Shown: one piece after another, positions 46,572-55,703 of the stretch
Layout: each line of letters begins with the position of its first letter
How positions within the stretch are numbered: position 1 is the stretch's first letter
Source: an uncultured Faecalibacterium sp.
GTDB taxonomy: Bacteria > Bacillota > Clostridia > Oscillospirales > Ruminococcaceae
Assembly: GCA_934512105.1 (NCBI GenBank)
Contig: CAKSWQ010000001.1
Span: 1 to 64,000, forward strand
Direction of reading: 5' to 3'
DNA: 64,000 bases
Notes under the pieces: generated by a model
Seen by the model: the letters and a program-made list of their open reading frames with translations, nothing else
Told to the model about the DNA's origin: nothing
Databases searched by the model: none
Position numbers and translations under genes: made by a program

Positions 46572-47453
46572 TTAGTTTTTGCGCACCAGAAGCTGTTGTG
46601 CCAACTGCTGCAGGAAAGCTGCCTTTGCACCAAAATGCTGTTGCAGATCATCGCAGATCTGTTCGTTCAGCTTTTGCGCCAACGCCATGGCACCGTCTGC
46701 TCCGTACAGGGTAACAAAAGTGGTCTTACCGTTTTCACTGTCGCTGCCGATGGGCTTACCCAGCTGCTCCGGGGTACTGGTAACGTCCAGCACATCGTCC
46801 ACGATCTGGAACACCAGCCCCAGCCCGTATGCGTAGGAGGCCAGTATCTCGCACTGCTGCGGTGTTGCACTGGCTGCGGCGGCACCCATCTGGACGGCGG
46901 CGTTGATCAGTGCACCGGTCTTGTTGCGGTGGATGAGGCGCAGTTGCTCTTCCGTAGCGGCCATTGCCTCATACTTCAGATCCAGCTCCTGTCCGTAGAC
47001 CATGCCGCGGCTGCCTGCACCTGCGCCCAGCGCACGGGCGGCTGCCACGCAGATCTGCGGCGCAGCGGGTGCGTTTGCGATCACCTCAAAGGCTTCGGTC
47101 AGCAGTACGTCACCGGCCAGCATTGCCGTGGACTCGCTGAAAGCCTTGTGGCACGAGGGACGCCCCCGGCGCAGATCATCATTGTCCATACAGGGCAGAT
47201 CGTCGTGGATCAGCGAATAGCAATGCAGCATCTCCACAGCTGCCGCGAACTGTGCAGCAGCCTGCATCTCACCGCCCAGCATATCACAAACGCTGAGCGT
47301 CAGAATTGCGCGGATACGCTTTCCACCGCCCAGCAGGCTGTAACGGGCGGCTCTGCACACTTCTGATTCCTCGGGCAGAAAACGGGCGCTGGCAGCATCC
47401 AGCGCAGCCGTAGCCTGCAACAGATATTCCTGATATTGCGTCTTGTATTCCAT
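46572..47453 (-). CDS. ispA: Polyprenyl synthetase (farnesyl diphosphate synthase type)
   Basis: A 293-aa short-chain prenyl transferase. The first Asp-rich motif is HDDLPCMDNDDLRRGR and the second DDVLDV, with KTGALINAAVQMGA in between. It condenses isopentenyl and dimethylallyl diphosphate to FPP or GPP. Its ATG shares the last A of the xseB stop (TAATG). The xseA-xseB-ispA-dxs order is conserved in Firmicutes. Confidence 0.95.
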   Translation of the reverse strand: MEYKTQYQEYLLQATAALDAASARFLPEESEVCRAARYSLLGGGKRIRAILTLSVCDMLGGEMQAAAQFAAAVEMLHCYSLIHDDLPCMDNDDLRRGRPSCHKAFSESTAMLAGDVLLTEAFEVIANAPAAPQICVAAARALGAGAGSRGMVYGQELDLKYEAMAATEEQLRLIHRNKTGALINAAVQMGAAAASATPQQCEILASYAYGLGLVFQIVDDVLDVTSTPEQLGKPIGSDSENGKTTFVTLYGADGAMALAQKLNEQICDDLQQHFGAKAAFLQQLAQQLLVRKN

Positions 47454-47677
47454 TATTCTTCCTCCTGCGGGGCTTCTACGGTCTCGGCGATCTTTGCGTG
47501 GATCTCCTCAATCTGCAGCGATGTTTTTTCAAGCGTTGCGTGGCAGTACTGCATCAGGGAGGCCGCTTCCGCATACAGCTTGACGGAATCTGCCAGCGAG
47601 GTATCCTCCTGCTGCATCTGTGCAAGGATCACGTTCAGCCGATCCATTCCTTCTTCAAAGCTTTTGGGTGCTCTCAT
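47453..47677 (-). CDS. xseB: Exodeoxyribonuclease VII small subunit
   Basis: A 74-aa protein: KSFEEGMDRLNVILAQMQQEDTSL then a helix ending EIHAKIAE, the coiled-coil pattern of XseB. It binds XseA in the ExoVII complex. ATG 47677 lies inside the 3' end of xseA and has GGAGG ahead of it; the upstream extension does not belong. Ends in TAATG shared with ispA. Confidence 0.92.
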   Translation of the reverse strand: MRAPKSFEEGMDRLNVILAQMQQEDTSLADSVKLYAEAASLMQYCHATLEKTSLQIEEIHAKIAETVEAPQEEE

Positions 47678-48878
47678 TGATTTCCTCCACCGTTTCCACA
47701 CGGCATCGTGCCTGATATTGCCGACTGCGCACCCAGATGGTCTGCTCCGGCTGCAGCTGCTCCACGGTGCAGACCTTCCCTTTTGTATCGGTCACAAGGG
47801 CATAGCCCCGGGCCAAAACACGGTATGGATCCAGCGATGCCGCCAGTGCAGCTGCGTGTTGCAGCTGCATATTTTTGTCATTCATACGCGCTTTTTGCTG
47901 CGTCTGAATAGCCTGCTGCATCTGTTGCAGACGGCTTGAATACTGCTGTAAGATTTTGCTCGGTGCGTTCCGTTCCAACAAAAAGTTGTATTGTTCCAGA
48001 CCATTATAGCACAACGCAAGCCGTTTTTGTATATTTTTGTGAATATTTTCTTCAATATTTTCAAAAATGCGCCGCTGTTCCTCCCGATCCGGCACTGCAA
48101 GCTCTGCGGCAGCAGACGGTGTGGGTGCACGCTGGTCTGCTACAAAATCCAGAAGAGTGTAGTCGATCTCGTGTCCGATGGCACTGATCAGCGGCGTTTT
48201 ACAGCGAAATGCTGCGCGGGCGATCTCCTCGGCGTTGAATACCCACAGGTCCTCCCTGCTGCCGCCGCCACGGGCCACAATGATCTCATCTACCCGCCCG
48301 CTCTGATCCAGCGTGCGGATGGCTGCGGCGATCTGCCGGGCGGCTTCAAAGCCCTGCACCGTTACCGGGCACAGCAGCAGCCGGACGGACGGCCAGCGGC
48401 GGCCGATCACATTGCGGATGTCCTGCAACGCCGCTCCGGTTTTGCTGGTGACGACACCAATACATTCTGGGTATGCTGGCAGCGGCTTTTTATGTGCCGG
48501 GTCGAACAGGCCTTCCTTTTCCAGCCGGGCTTTCAATTGCTCCAGCGCAAGCTGTGCCGCGCCCAGACCGTCCGGGAACATCTCGTTCACATAGACCTGA
48601 AACGCACCGTCCCGCTCGTAAAGGGTAGCACGACAGCGCACTACGACCCGCATTCCCTCCTCAGGGCGAAATGCCAGCCGACGGGCATCGGCGCGGAACA
48701 TGACTGCCTTTACGCTGCAATCCTCGTCCCGCAGAGAAAAGTAGCAGTGTCCGCTGCGGGCGTTCTGCACAAAGTTTGCGATCTCGCCCCGCAGGGCAAG
48801 ATCAAATAACCCATCGTTGACGTCCAGCAGTGTTTTGACATAATGGTTCAGCTCTGAGACCGAGATCACATCAGCCAT
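47655..48878 (-). CDS. xseA: Exodeoxyribonuclease VII large subunit
   Basis: A 407-aa XseA. The N-terminal OB fold (ISVSELNHYVKTLLD) is followed by the catalytic region VARGGGSREDLWVFNAE and PLISAIGHEIDYTLLDFVADQRAPTPSAAAE, then a coiled coil. ExoVII digests single-stranded DNA from both ends. It overlaps the TsaD paralog by 13 bp at the start and xseB at the end. Confidence 0.97.
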   Translation of the reverse strand: MADVISVSELNHYVKTLLDVNDGLFDLALRGEIANFVQNARSGHCYFSLRDEDCSVKAVMFRADARRLAFRPEEGMRVVVRCRATLYERDGAFQVYVNEMFPDGLGAAQLALEQLKARLEKEGLFDPAHKKPLPAYPECIGVVTSKTGAALQDIRNVIGRRWPSVRLLLCPVTVQGFEAARQIAAAIRTLDQSGRVDEIIVARGGGSREDLWVFNAEEIARAAFRCKTPLISAIGHEIDYTLLDFVADQRAPTPSAAAELAVPDREEQRRIFENIEENIHKNIQKRLALCYNGLEQYNFLLERNAPSKILQQYSSRLQQMQQAIQTQQKARMNDKNMQLQHAAALAASLDPYRVLARGYALVTDTKGKVCTVEQLQPEQTIWVRSRQYQARCRVETVEEINESTQKL

Positions 48879-49807
48879 AGACCGGCCTCCCGCGCAGCAA
48901 GAATGGACACGCCGATGGCGTTATCACTGGAATACTGTCCCGGCACAAAATAGACCTGCGGCAGACGCTGCTGCACCCATGTGCGGATGACATCGCTGCT
49001 CATTACGCCACCGGCACAGACCACCGGCAAGCCGGGATATTCCTTCTGCGCAGCCTTCGTCATGCGGACGACGGTATCCGCCACGCAGAGCAGGCAGTAC
49101 TTACAGACGTATTCCGGTGCTTTTCCGGCAGCAAGCAGGGCGTTGCACTGGTTTTCCAGCCCGGAAAGGCTGCATTGCAGCCCCTTTACGCTGGATTTTG
49201 GGCGAATCTCCTCGGTGCACTGCGCGGCAAGACGCGAGACCTCGGCGCCTGCGGGGAAGCCAAAGCCCAGCCGCACGCCTACGCGATCCACCGCCTGACC
49301 GGCGTACAGATCAGTACTGGTGCCAAGGGTAGTGATGGTACGCACCTGATCGCACAGCAAAAGATCCGTGGTGCCGCCGGAGATATGGAACAAAAGCACC
49401 TTTTGAGAGAACAGTGTCTCGCCCTTTGCGGCATACAGCGCCGCAGCAGCGTGCCCCTGCTGATGGGTGGTATAGATCAGCGGAATATCCCGCGCCGCTG
49501 CAAAGGCAGTCGCGGCACTGACGCCAGCCAGAAAACAGGGCATATAGCTGCCCTCTACCGGGCGCGGCTTCTGTGAAACGCCTACGGCATCTATTTTGGT
49601 CAGGTCGAATTCCTGCGCCAGCTCCTGCAGCATCTCCGGCAAAGCTGCCGTATGATGGAACAGTGCATCGCTCTGCCGCAGGCCAAGCTGCCCGGCTTTT
49701 ACAGGCAAAAAGCGCTTTTTTGCACAAACAACCTCCCCGGCTGTATCAAAAACTGCCAGAGAGGTTGCATAGTTGCTTGTATCGACCCCGAGCGTATAAC
49801 GGCTCAC
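48866..49807 (-). CDS. TsaD/Kae1-like paralog (peptidase M22 family)
   Basis: A 313-aa ASKHA-fold protein related to TsaD, the subunit that makes threonylcarbamoyladenosine in tRNA. It has LGVDTSNYATSLAVFD, VSQKPRPVEGSYMP, an H-x-x-G-H segment THQQGHAAAAL in place of the usual TsaD metal-binding HxxGH, HISGGTTDLLL and the C-terminal CAGGVMSSD. The altered spacing and location between nusB and xseA suggest a second, possibly non-t6A, family member. A canonical TsaD is not in this window. Confidence 0.8.
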   Translation of the reverse strand: MSRYTLGVDTSNYATSLAVFDTAGEVVCAKKRFLPVKAGQLGLRQSDALFHHTAALPEMLQELAQEFDLTKIDAVGVSQKPRPVEGSYMPCFLAGVSAATAFAAARDIPLIYTTHQQGHAAAALYAAKGETLFSQKVLLFHISGGTTDLLLCDQVRTITTLGTSTDLYAGQAVDRVGVRLGFGFPAGAEVSRLAAQCTEEIRPKSSVKGLQCSLSGLENQCNALLAAGKAPEYVCKYCLLCVADTVVRMTKAAQKEYPGLPVVCAGGVMSSDVIRTWVQQRLPQVYFVPGQYSSDNAIGVSILAAREAGLWLM

Positions 49808-50250
49808 TGTTCAGCCGACTCCGCGACGGCTTCATCACTCAGGCCGTGGTCGCGTGCCACAGCACCCAGCAGGCCATTCACAAACTGATAGTCCTCGCCC
49901 GCGCCGTACTTCTTGGTCAGCTCCACAGCCTCATTGATGGCAACGCCGGGCTTGTTCTCGCCGCCGAACAGCATCTCGGCCACGGCCAGACGCAGCACAG
50001 TCAGGCTGACACGGGGCAGACGCTCCATGGTCCAGTTGCGCAGATGAGCACGGATCTCGTCATCCACCTCTGCGGAATGATCGTAGTAGGCATTCAGCAG
50101 CAGACGGCTAAAGGCATCCACGGGATGCTCCTCATCGTTCTCGGCGTGGTTGGACAGTGCCTCGGCCAGAGGAATGTCACCAAAGGTCTGCGAAAATGCC
50201 AGCAAAAAGGCGTTCTCGCGGGCTTCTCTACGGGGCAGAATATTTTCCAT
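49804..50250 (-). CDS. nusB: Transcription antitermination protein NusB
   Basis: A 148-aa NusB, which joins NusE in rRNA antitermination. The helical pattern RREARENAFLLAFSQ and the C-terminal AINEAVELTKKYGAGEDYQFVNGLLGAVAR are diagnostic. I start at ATG 50250. It follows the Asp23 gene and its stop overlaps the next ATG (4 bp). Asp23-nusB is the normal Firmicutes order. Confidence 0.94.
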   Translation of the reverse strand: MENILPRREARENAFLLAFSQTFGDIPLAEALSNHAENDEEHPVDAFSRLLLNAYYDHSAEVDDEIRAHLRNWTMERLPRVSLTVLRLAVAEMLFGGENKPGVAINEAVELTKKYGAGEDYQFVNGLLGAVARDHGLSDEAVAESAEQ

Positions 50251-50334
50251 AATGTTCCTTTCGCAATACAAACCCTCCCCGCCGGGCGTACCGGGAGGAG
50301 GATCGTTTCTGATATGATTTTTTTGCTGAATTTG

Positions 50335-50694
50335 TTACTGCGCCTCGGCAAGGCCTGCAATGACCAGATCCACGCGGCTGACCGTCACATTGGTCATGTT
50401 CTGTACGGCAGACTTAACGTTCTCCTGTACCTTTTCAGCCACAGAGGGGATCCGTGCGCCAAACTTCATCATCAGGTGCAGGGTGATGTTGGCCGTGCCG
50501 TCCCGCATCTCCACCGCCACAGGCGGCTGGATGCTGGCAGATTCCAGCAGGCTTTTCAGCTTTTTGTTCTGCACGCCGCAGGATACCTCGGCAACGCCGT
50601 CCACTTCCAGTGCGGCGCAGCGGGCGATCTTGCCCACGACCTCGGTCGAAATCTGAAGGCTGCCGCCCTGAAGATCCATGTTCTGTAAATCCAT
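50335..50694 (-). CDS. Asp23/Gls24 family envelope stress protein
   Basis: A 119-aa Asp23 family protein: GSLQISTEVVGKIARCAALEV, CGVQNKKLKSLL, NITLHLMMKFGARIPSVAEKVQENVKSAV and a short NVTVSRVDLVI end. Members sit at the membrane or affect lipid synthesis; the YqhY-like one lies upstream of nusB in Bacillus, as here. ATG 50694 has GGAGGACAGCAC before it. Function in this species is unproven. Confidence 0.9.
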   Translation of the reverse strand: MDLQNMDLQGGSLQISTEVVGKIARCAALEVDGVAEVSCGVQNKKLKSLLESASIQPPVAVEMRDGTANITLHLMMKFGARIPSVAEKVQENVKSAVQNMTNVTVSRVDLVIAGLAEAQ

Positions 50695-50983
50695 TGTGCT
50701 GTCCTCCATCCAAAGGCTGCTCCGGCGGCGGTTCCAAAGCGCTGAAACCGGTCTGCCGTACCTGCCTTTTGTGTTCAAACGCGCCCTTGTGCGGTGCATA
50801 AAGGCGCGCAGCATTCATTTTTGATAGAGTTATTATACCATCAATGCGGGGGTAATTTCAATACTTGTTTGGAAAAGAAGATAGAAATCAGCACGGAATG
50901 GCATCCCGGCAGTGCAGACGGCTTTCTGCCTGCAAGAAAAGCTGCACCTGCATCGCCGGGGTGTCCGCATAAATAAAGAGTGT

Positions 50984-51607
50984 TTACTTTACCTCCACCA
51001 CCGTGATATTCTGGGCAGCCACGCTGCTTTTATTCATCACCACATCCCGGATCTGCGCCACCTGTGCCGCCGTGAGCGGCTCACCTGCCGTCATCACGGT
51101 CAGGTCTGCCCGCCCTGCCTGCAAAAAGCACAGGCAGTCCGCAAAGCCCTTGGCACGCACCAGCGTCTCGATCTCGTTTTCCGCATTCAGATCTTCCAGC
51201 CCTGCCGCCATTTGTGCGGTGTACTCCTTTTTCTCCTCGGCTGTCAGGGAGGAGGATTTCAGGCTCTTTTGCAGGGTATCCATCGCTTCGTCGTGCGCCT
51301 TTTCCCGCTTGAGACGGGCCTGTTCAAAAAAGCGGGTGCCGCTGTCGTTTGCGACGCTGACAAGCTGTGCTTCGCCATAGTTTTTGTTGACACCGGAGGC
51401 CGCTTCTGCTTCTGTGGGCAGTGCATCTGTAATGACCGTCTCGTCCGATGCCTCCACCGGCTCTGCCGAGACCATGAGGGCGGCGTCCTCTGTCTGCGGA
51501 GTGATGTCTGCCCGGGCATACTGCCAGTTTAAGTAGACGGCAATGACCAGCGCCGCCGCCAGTGTCAGAGCGGTGACTCTGCGGGTATTTCTGGAAAGTG
51601 CTCTCAT
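50984..51607 (-). CDS. spoIIIAH: Stage III sporulation protein AH-like
   Basis: A 207-aa protein with one N-terminal membrane helix (about residues 13-30) and a long extracytoplasmic part, ending in a YscJ-like domain (ADLTVMTAGEPLTAAQVAQIRDVV). SpoIIIAH interacts with SpoIIQ across the double membrane and is needed for engulfment and SigG activity. ATG 51607 follows GGAGGAAATG. It is the last gene of a complete spoIIIA operon. Confidence 0.87.
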   Translation of the reverse strand: MRALSRNTRRVTALTLAAALVIAVYLNWQYARADITPQTEDAALMVSAEPVEASDETVITDALPTEAEAASGVNKNYGEAQLVSVANDSGTRFFEQARLKREKAHDEAMDTLQKSLKSSSLTAEEKKEYTAQMAAGLEDLNAENEIETLVRAKGFADCLCFLQAGRADLTVMTAGEPLTAAQVAQIRDVVMNKSSVAAQNITVVEVK

Positions 51608-51667
51608 AAAACATTTCCTCCTTTGGCTTTTCGGCAAACTGTTTCGATACTTGATAAAAACAACGAT

Positions 51668-52180
51668 TCAGCGCTTGCGCTGCTCCACGCAGATGCGGTT
51701 CGTGGGCAGATCCAGCAGCGAATGCAGTAACTCAGTGATGCGGGCTGCCACGCGGACATCTCCCCCTCCCTCACACAGAACGGCGACCCCGCAGACCTGC
51801 GGCAGATAGGTAGTCTCGGCCAGCGCAGAGCCATCCTGTAAAAGAACATGGGTCTCCTGCTGCTGCATATCCCCGGTCTGGGTGTCCACTGCATAGACGG
51901 TCTCCTCCCCGGTGGTCAGAGTAACCATGACCGTGGTACGCCCCGCCCCCTGCAATTGGCTGATAAGCCCTTCCAGCTGCTGCTCCAGTTGGATCTGGTA
52001 GTGGCTGACGGCAGCTGTTTGGGCGGTGGATGCCGACGTTTTCTGCGTGTTGCCGCTGGGTAAAAGCTCCGACAGCAAAAGCAGCAGCATTGCCAGTACA
52101 CCGACCGCCACCGCCAGCGAGGTGCGGTTTTTGCTGCTTTGCAGGGAGCGGAAAACGGAAAGCAATTCATTCTTTTTCAT
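51668..52180 (-). CDS. spoIIIAG: Stage III sporulation protein AG
   Basis: A 170-aa protein with an N-terminal helix (SLAVAVGVLAMLLLLLSELL) and an extracytoplasmic ring domain with LEQQLEGLISQLQGAGRTTVMVTLTTGEETVYAVD and VCGVAVLCEGGGDVRVAARI. SpoIIIAG forms large rings in the feeding-tube channel. Its ATG overlaps the spoIIIAF stop (ATGA), so translation is coupled. Confidence 0.88.
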   Translation of the reverse strand: MKKNELLSVFRSLQSSKNRTSLAVAVGVLAMLLLLLSELLPSGNTQKTSASTAQTAAVSHYQIQLEQQLEGLISQLQGAGRTTVMVTLTTGEETVYAVDTQTGDMQQQETHVLLQDGSALAETTYLPQVCGVAVLCEGGGDVRVAARITELLHSLLDLPTNRICVEQRKR

Positions 52181-52659
52181 GGTGTGCTCTCCTCTGCTGC
52201 CGTGGGAGCGGTACCCAGCACCTGCTGCAAAAAGCTGAGCGCTGCCTGCTGTTGGTCAGCGGTGCAGCCTGCCGGGAAGGTGGCGACCGCTTTCTTTACC
52301 ACGACCCGCTGCCCGGCTTTTTCCAGCGTGACCGACACGCGGATGTCCAGCCCGAACTGCTGACGGCACTGTGCAGTACAATACTCTTCCAGTTGAACCT
52401 TGGTCTCAGTCAGGATTTCCTTTTCCATTGCATCCGACTGTGCCGCGGATGTGGCCGCCGGAGCTGTATTTCCCGAAAAAGCGGTCAGTACTTTGCCCGG
52501 CAGCCGTGGCAGCTGCGCAAGGAGCACTGCTAAAATATATAGCCCGGCTACGGCTTTTATGCAACGGCCAGCCCAGCTTTGTCCGCCAAAAAGGCTGACC
52601 AGCTCCGCCCCGATGCACGCCATGCAGAACACTGCTGCAGCCCACTGAAATGCCTGCAT
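52177..52659 (-). CDS. spoIIIAF: Stage III sporulation protein AF
   Basis: A 160-aa protein with two N-terminal membrane helices (ending in YILAVLLAQLP) and a soluble C-terminal domain containing CRQQFGLDIRVSVTLEKAGQR. The order and topology match SpoIIIAF, which assists assembly of the SpoIIIA complex. Start directly follows the spoIIIAE stop, so it lies in the operon. Confidence 0.82.
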   Translation of the reverse strand: MQAFQWAAAVFCMACIGAELVSLFGGQSWAGRCIKAVAGLYILAVLLAQLPRLPGKVLTAFSGNTAPAATSAAQSDAMEKEILTETKVQLEEYCTAQCRQQFGLDIRVSVTLEKAGQRVVVKKAVATFPAGCTADQQQAALSFLQQVLGTAPTAAEESTP

Positions 52660-53718
52660 CTAACCACCCCCTGTCAGCATCAGCAGCGCGATGCCTACCA
52701 CAAACAACATAAAAAATAAGGCCGTAACGGCCGCCATGCAGCGCACGGCTTCGGCAAAGCATTGCAGCAGCTTATGGCAATGCTCCAGCCCGCCGATCCC
52801 GGCAAGCCAGCCGCAGCAGGACAGAAAAAACAGATGCACCAGCAGCCCAAGATACAAGGGCACAAATTCGGCCCCGATGCTGAGCAATGCGGCAATGCCA
52901 AGGGTGCTTTTGAGCAGCTGCATCCCGGCCAGCACTGCATCTGCCGCGCTGCTCAGCGCCTGCCCTACAATAGGCACGCTGCCGGTCAGCAGCTGTCCCA
53001 GACGGGAGGCAGAACGATCCAGCTGCACCGTCACCACGCGCTGAAGGCTCATCAGGGCGGCAAACGCTTTGCCCGCCCAGCCGATGGCCTGCCGCAGCAG
53101 ACGCCCGGTCAGGGTGCAGCCCTCGGACAGGCTTTTGCGGGAGCTGATGCCGCAGGCCATGCTGATGGCAAGGTAGCTGCGCAGCAGCGGCTGTAGCCAG
53201 AGAGTGACTGCCTGTGCGATAAAGCACAGCACCGTGAGCAGAAAGCCGTTTGCAGCCGCTCCGGCGTTCCATTCGCCGCCAGCCGCCAGTACGCCGCTGT
53301 ATACCGGCAAAAAGCCCAGCAGATAGCTTTTCCATCCGGTCATCCGGGTGCACAGGGCAGCGGCAAGCTTGTCCAGCTCCTGCCACAATAAAACGCCGCA
53401 GCCGCCGACAGCAGCCAGTTCCAGCAGTGCTCTGTCGGCAGCATCCTGCAAGAGAAATGCAAGTCCGGCTGCCAGCGATAAAAACAGCAGAACACCGGCA
53501 TATTGTTGCAGTGCACCCCGCAGTAATTGCACCGGTTCAGCGGCAAACAGTTGCAGCAATATGCCCAGCGGGTCTGCCGCAAACTGCTCGGCCTGTACAG
53601 GTGCTTTGTCGAGATAGGCTTGCCACGGTGTGGCTTCTGCTGCCGCAGCTTTCGGGGTAGTTCCAGCGCACAGAAAGCCCAGCACTGCCACGCAAATGAT
53701 AAGGCCGCGTTTTTTCAT
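52660..53718 (-). CDS. spoIIIAE: Stage III sporulation protein AE
   Basis: A 352-aa protein with a signal-like N terminus (MKKRGLIICVAVLGFLC) and about eight membrane helices; it has the GVLAAGGEWNAGAAANGFLL, CTRMTGWKSYLLGFLPVYS and GLLVHLFFL segments typical of SpoIIIAE, the major membrane channel component. I start at ATG 53718, overlapping the spoIIIAD stop, not in the much longer frame. It is part of the mother-cell-to-forespore channel. Confidence 0.87.
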   Translation of the reverse strand: MKKRGLIICVAVLGFLCAGTTPKAAAAEATPWQAYLDKAPVQAEQFAADPLGILLQLFAAEPVQLLRGALQQYAGVLLFLSLAAGLAFLLQDAADRALLELAAVGGCGVLLWQELDKLAAALCTRMTGWKSYLLGFLPVYSGVLAAGGEWNAGAAANGFLLTVLCFIAQAVTLWLQPLLRSYLAISMACGISSRKSLSEGCTLTGRLLRQAIGWAGKAFAALMSLQRVVTVQLDRSASRLGQLLTGSVPIVGQALSSAADAVLAGMQLLKSTLGIAALLSIGAEFVPLYLGLLVHLFFLSCCGWLAGIGGLEHCHKLLQCFAEAVRCMAAVTALFFMLFVVGIALLMLTGGG

Positions 53719-54098
53719 CCCACCAGCCCCCAGATCGTCTGGAATATCTGTTCCAGCAGCGGCCATACTGCCGCCAGTACAAGGCACCGCCCTGCCAGCC
53801 CGGCGCACCATGCAAGGGTATCCGCTCCGGCTTCCTCGCAGAGGGTGCGGACGTAATCTGCAAGCAAAAGGATCCCCGCGCTGCGCAAGAGACAGAAAAA
53901 AGCCTGCGCATTGGTGCGCTGCCCCAGCTGCACCATTGCTTGCAGTACCCCGTGCAGCGGCTGTACCAGACGGAACAGCAGCCATGCCGCAGCGCCCAGT
54001 GAAAGCAGCAGTGCAAACGGCGGGGAGTACCGTTGCAGCAGAACACTGGCAAAGGCCGCCAGCAGCAGCGCCACCAGCACCGGAACCGCCGTGCTCAT
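53715..54098 (-). CDS. spoIIIAD: Stage III sporulation protein AD
   Basis: A 127-aa protein with about four membrane segments: STAVPVLVALLLAAFASVLL, ALLLSLGAAAWLLF, LLRSAGILLLADYVRTLCEEAG and a final hydrophobic stretch. The order between AC and AE and the ADYVRTLCEEAGAD motif support SpoIIIAD. ATG 54098 overlaps the spoIIIAC stop. Confidence 0.87.
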   Translation of the reverse strand: MSTAVPVLVALLLAAFASVLLQRYSPPFALLLSLGAAAWLLFRLVQPLHGVLQAMVQLGQRTNAQAFFCLLRSAGILLLADYVRTLCEEAGADTLAWCAGLAGRCLVLAAVWPLLEQIFQTIWGLVG

Positions 54099-54289
54099 AG
54101 TGCAAACAGAGACCGGATGGTGGCAAACAGGACACTGATCTGCTTGACCAAAATGGAAAGCACCACCACAAGCCCGGCCAGCGTGGTCATCATGGCCTGA
54201 TCTTCCCGCCCGGAGCGGATGAGCAGCTGATTGAGCACCGCGACGATGATGCCGATAGCCGCAATTTTGAACACAAGCTCGATATCCAT
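54095..54289 (-). CDS. spoIIIAC: Stage III sporulation protein AC
   Basis: A 64-aa two-helix protein: VFKIAAIGIIVAVLNQLLIRSGREDQAMMTTLAGLVVVL, closely matching SpoIIIAC. It is a small membrane part of the SpoIIIA channel. Overlaps spoIIIAD by 4 bp. Confidence 0.9.
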   Translation of the reverse strand: MDIELVFKIAAIGIIVAVLNQLLIRSGREDQAMMTTLAGLVVVLSILVKQISVLFATIRSLFAL

Positions 54290-54316
54290 CCGTTTCTCCT
54301 TTGTTCCGTGTATCCT

Positions 54317-54781
54317 TCACAAAAAGAGCAGCGCCAGCATCATGCCGCCCGCCAGCCCAAGACGGTGCGGCAGACCGGCCTGCCGCTGTGCTGTGCGGCG
54401 CGCCTGCTGCAAATAGTCCTCGAACCGCGCCGTATAGTAATCCAGCCGTTCGCATTCCTGTGCAGTCTCTGTGCGGCCAAGACCGCCGAAACACTCTGCA
54501 AAGCAGGCGCGTTCCGCTGCCGAAAGCCGCTCCGGTGCGGGCAGCTGCTGCAATGTACCGCCGGGAGTTTGTGGCAACAGACCCTCGCGGCAAAGCTGTC
54601 GGCAGAGGCTTTGCAGATCTGCCCGACGGTACTGGATCTCCTGCCGGATGCGCTGTAATAGCTCGATGGTGTGCTGCAAGGCAGCAAGATGCAGGGTTGT
54701 CTGAGCCTGCACCGCATCCCCCACCAGCCAGCCGCACAACGGGAGCAAAAGCAGGCCTAACCCGCGCAGAAGGCTGCTCAT
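54317..54781 (-). CDS. spoIIIAB: Stage III sporulation protein AB
   Basis: A 154-aa protein with an N-terminal membrane helix, a long helical region (LQHTIELLQRIRQEIQYRRADLQSL) and a C-terminal helix ending in MMLALLFL. This is the SpoIIIAB pattern, related to type II secretion GspF. ATG 54781 overlaps the spoIIIAA stop (ATGA). Confidence 0.85.
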   Translation of the reverse strand: MSSLLRGLGLLLLPLCGWLVGDAVQAQTTLHLAALQHTIELLQRIRQEIQYRRADLQSLCRQLCREGLLPQTPGGTLQQLPAPERLSAAERACFAECFGGLGRTETAQECERLDYYTARFEDYLQQARRTAQRQAGLPHRLGLAGGMMLALLFL

Positions 54782-55668
54782 AGGGCACGCACTTCCCGGA
54801 TGCAGCCCGGCGTCTCCCGCCCGGCAAGGATGACCAGCTGTCGCAGCATCCCGCGTTGCAGTAAAGTCTGCACCTGTGGGCGGCACCGTGCCTGTGCGGC
54901 ATCCGGCGCATGGATGCTGGCAATAAAGTCCACTCCGCTGAAAAAGCCCTGTTCCAGTGCTCTGGTCTCTTCCAAGCCACCCAGCTCGTCCAGCAAGATC
55001 ACCTGCGGCGCCAGCGTGCGCAGCGCCATCTGGACAGCGCGGGCTTTATCCACCCCACCAATGCGCTCCAGCGGCGGCAGAGCCTGCTCCGGCGGGAAAA
55101 GCTCGCCCCGCTCGTCTATCACCGCCACCAGACGCTGCCGCTCGGCCAGCGTCTGAGCGATTGTGCGCAGCAGGGTGGTCTTGCCGCTGCCGGGCTCTCC
55201 CACCACCAGCAGCCCGATAAAGTGCTGCTCCAGCAGCTTGTCCAGCGCGGGAGGCAGACGGATGGTGCAGCTGCGTGCAATACGCAAATTGAGCGAGGTG
55301 ACCCTTTGCAGCGCGATGCTCTGCCCTTCCCGCTGCACGAACTGCCCCGCCACGCCCACGCGGTTACCGGCAGCAGTGGTCAGGTAGCCCTCGGCGAGCT
55401 CCTTTTCGTGGGTGTGCACCGAGCCATTGCAAAGGGTGTGAAATATCTCTTCTATTTGCAGCCCATCCAGCCGCATTGCAGCCAGCCTTGGAGGGCAGCC
55501 CGGCAGTGCCGAAGCAGGGCATTGCCGCCCCTGTACGGTAAATGTGACCGCACAGCTTGTGCGCAGCCGCAGTTCCTGTACGCACGCTGCCGTTTGCGCA
55601 GGCAGCTGTGCCAGCGGCTCTGCAAGCCAAGCGGGAAGGGCTCTGACGGCCCGGTAATACTCGTCCAC
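54778..55668 (-). CDS. spoIIIAA: Stage III sporulation protein AA (ATPase)
   Basis: A 296-aa ATPase. Walker A is LLVVGEPGSGKTTLLRTIA, Walker B VILLDELGGLEE, with RVGVAGQFVQREGQ upstream. SpoIIIAA powers the SpoIIIA channel, in the manner of a secretion ATPase. I prefer the second in-frame GTG at 55668 because AAGGAG sits 8 nt before it; the frame opens with another GTG at 55686. First gene of the operon, with a SigE-like -10 box upstream. Confidence 0.92.
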   Translation of the reverse strand: MDEYYRAVRALPAWLAEPLAQLPAQTAACVQELRLRTSCAVTFTVQGRQCPASALPGCPPRLAAMRLDGLQIEEIFHTLCNGSVHTHEKELAEGYLTTAAGNRVGVAGQFVQREGQSIALQRVTSLNLRIARSCTIRLPPALDKLLEQHFIGLLVVGEPGSGKTTLLRTIAQTLAERQRLVAVIDERGELFPPEQALPPLERIGGVDKARAVQMALRTLAPQVILLDELGGLEETRALEQGFFSGVDFIASIHAPDAAQARCRPQVQTLLQRGMLRQLVILAGRETPGCIREVRAL

Positions 55669-55703
55669 TTTGGTTTCTCCTTCCACGAAAGCTTTGTGCT
55701 AGC

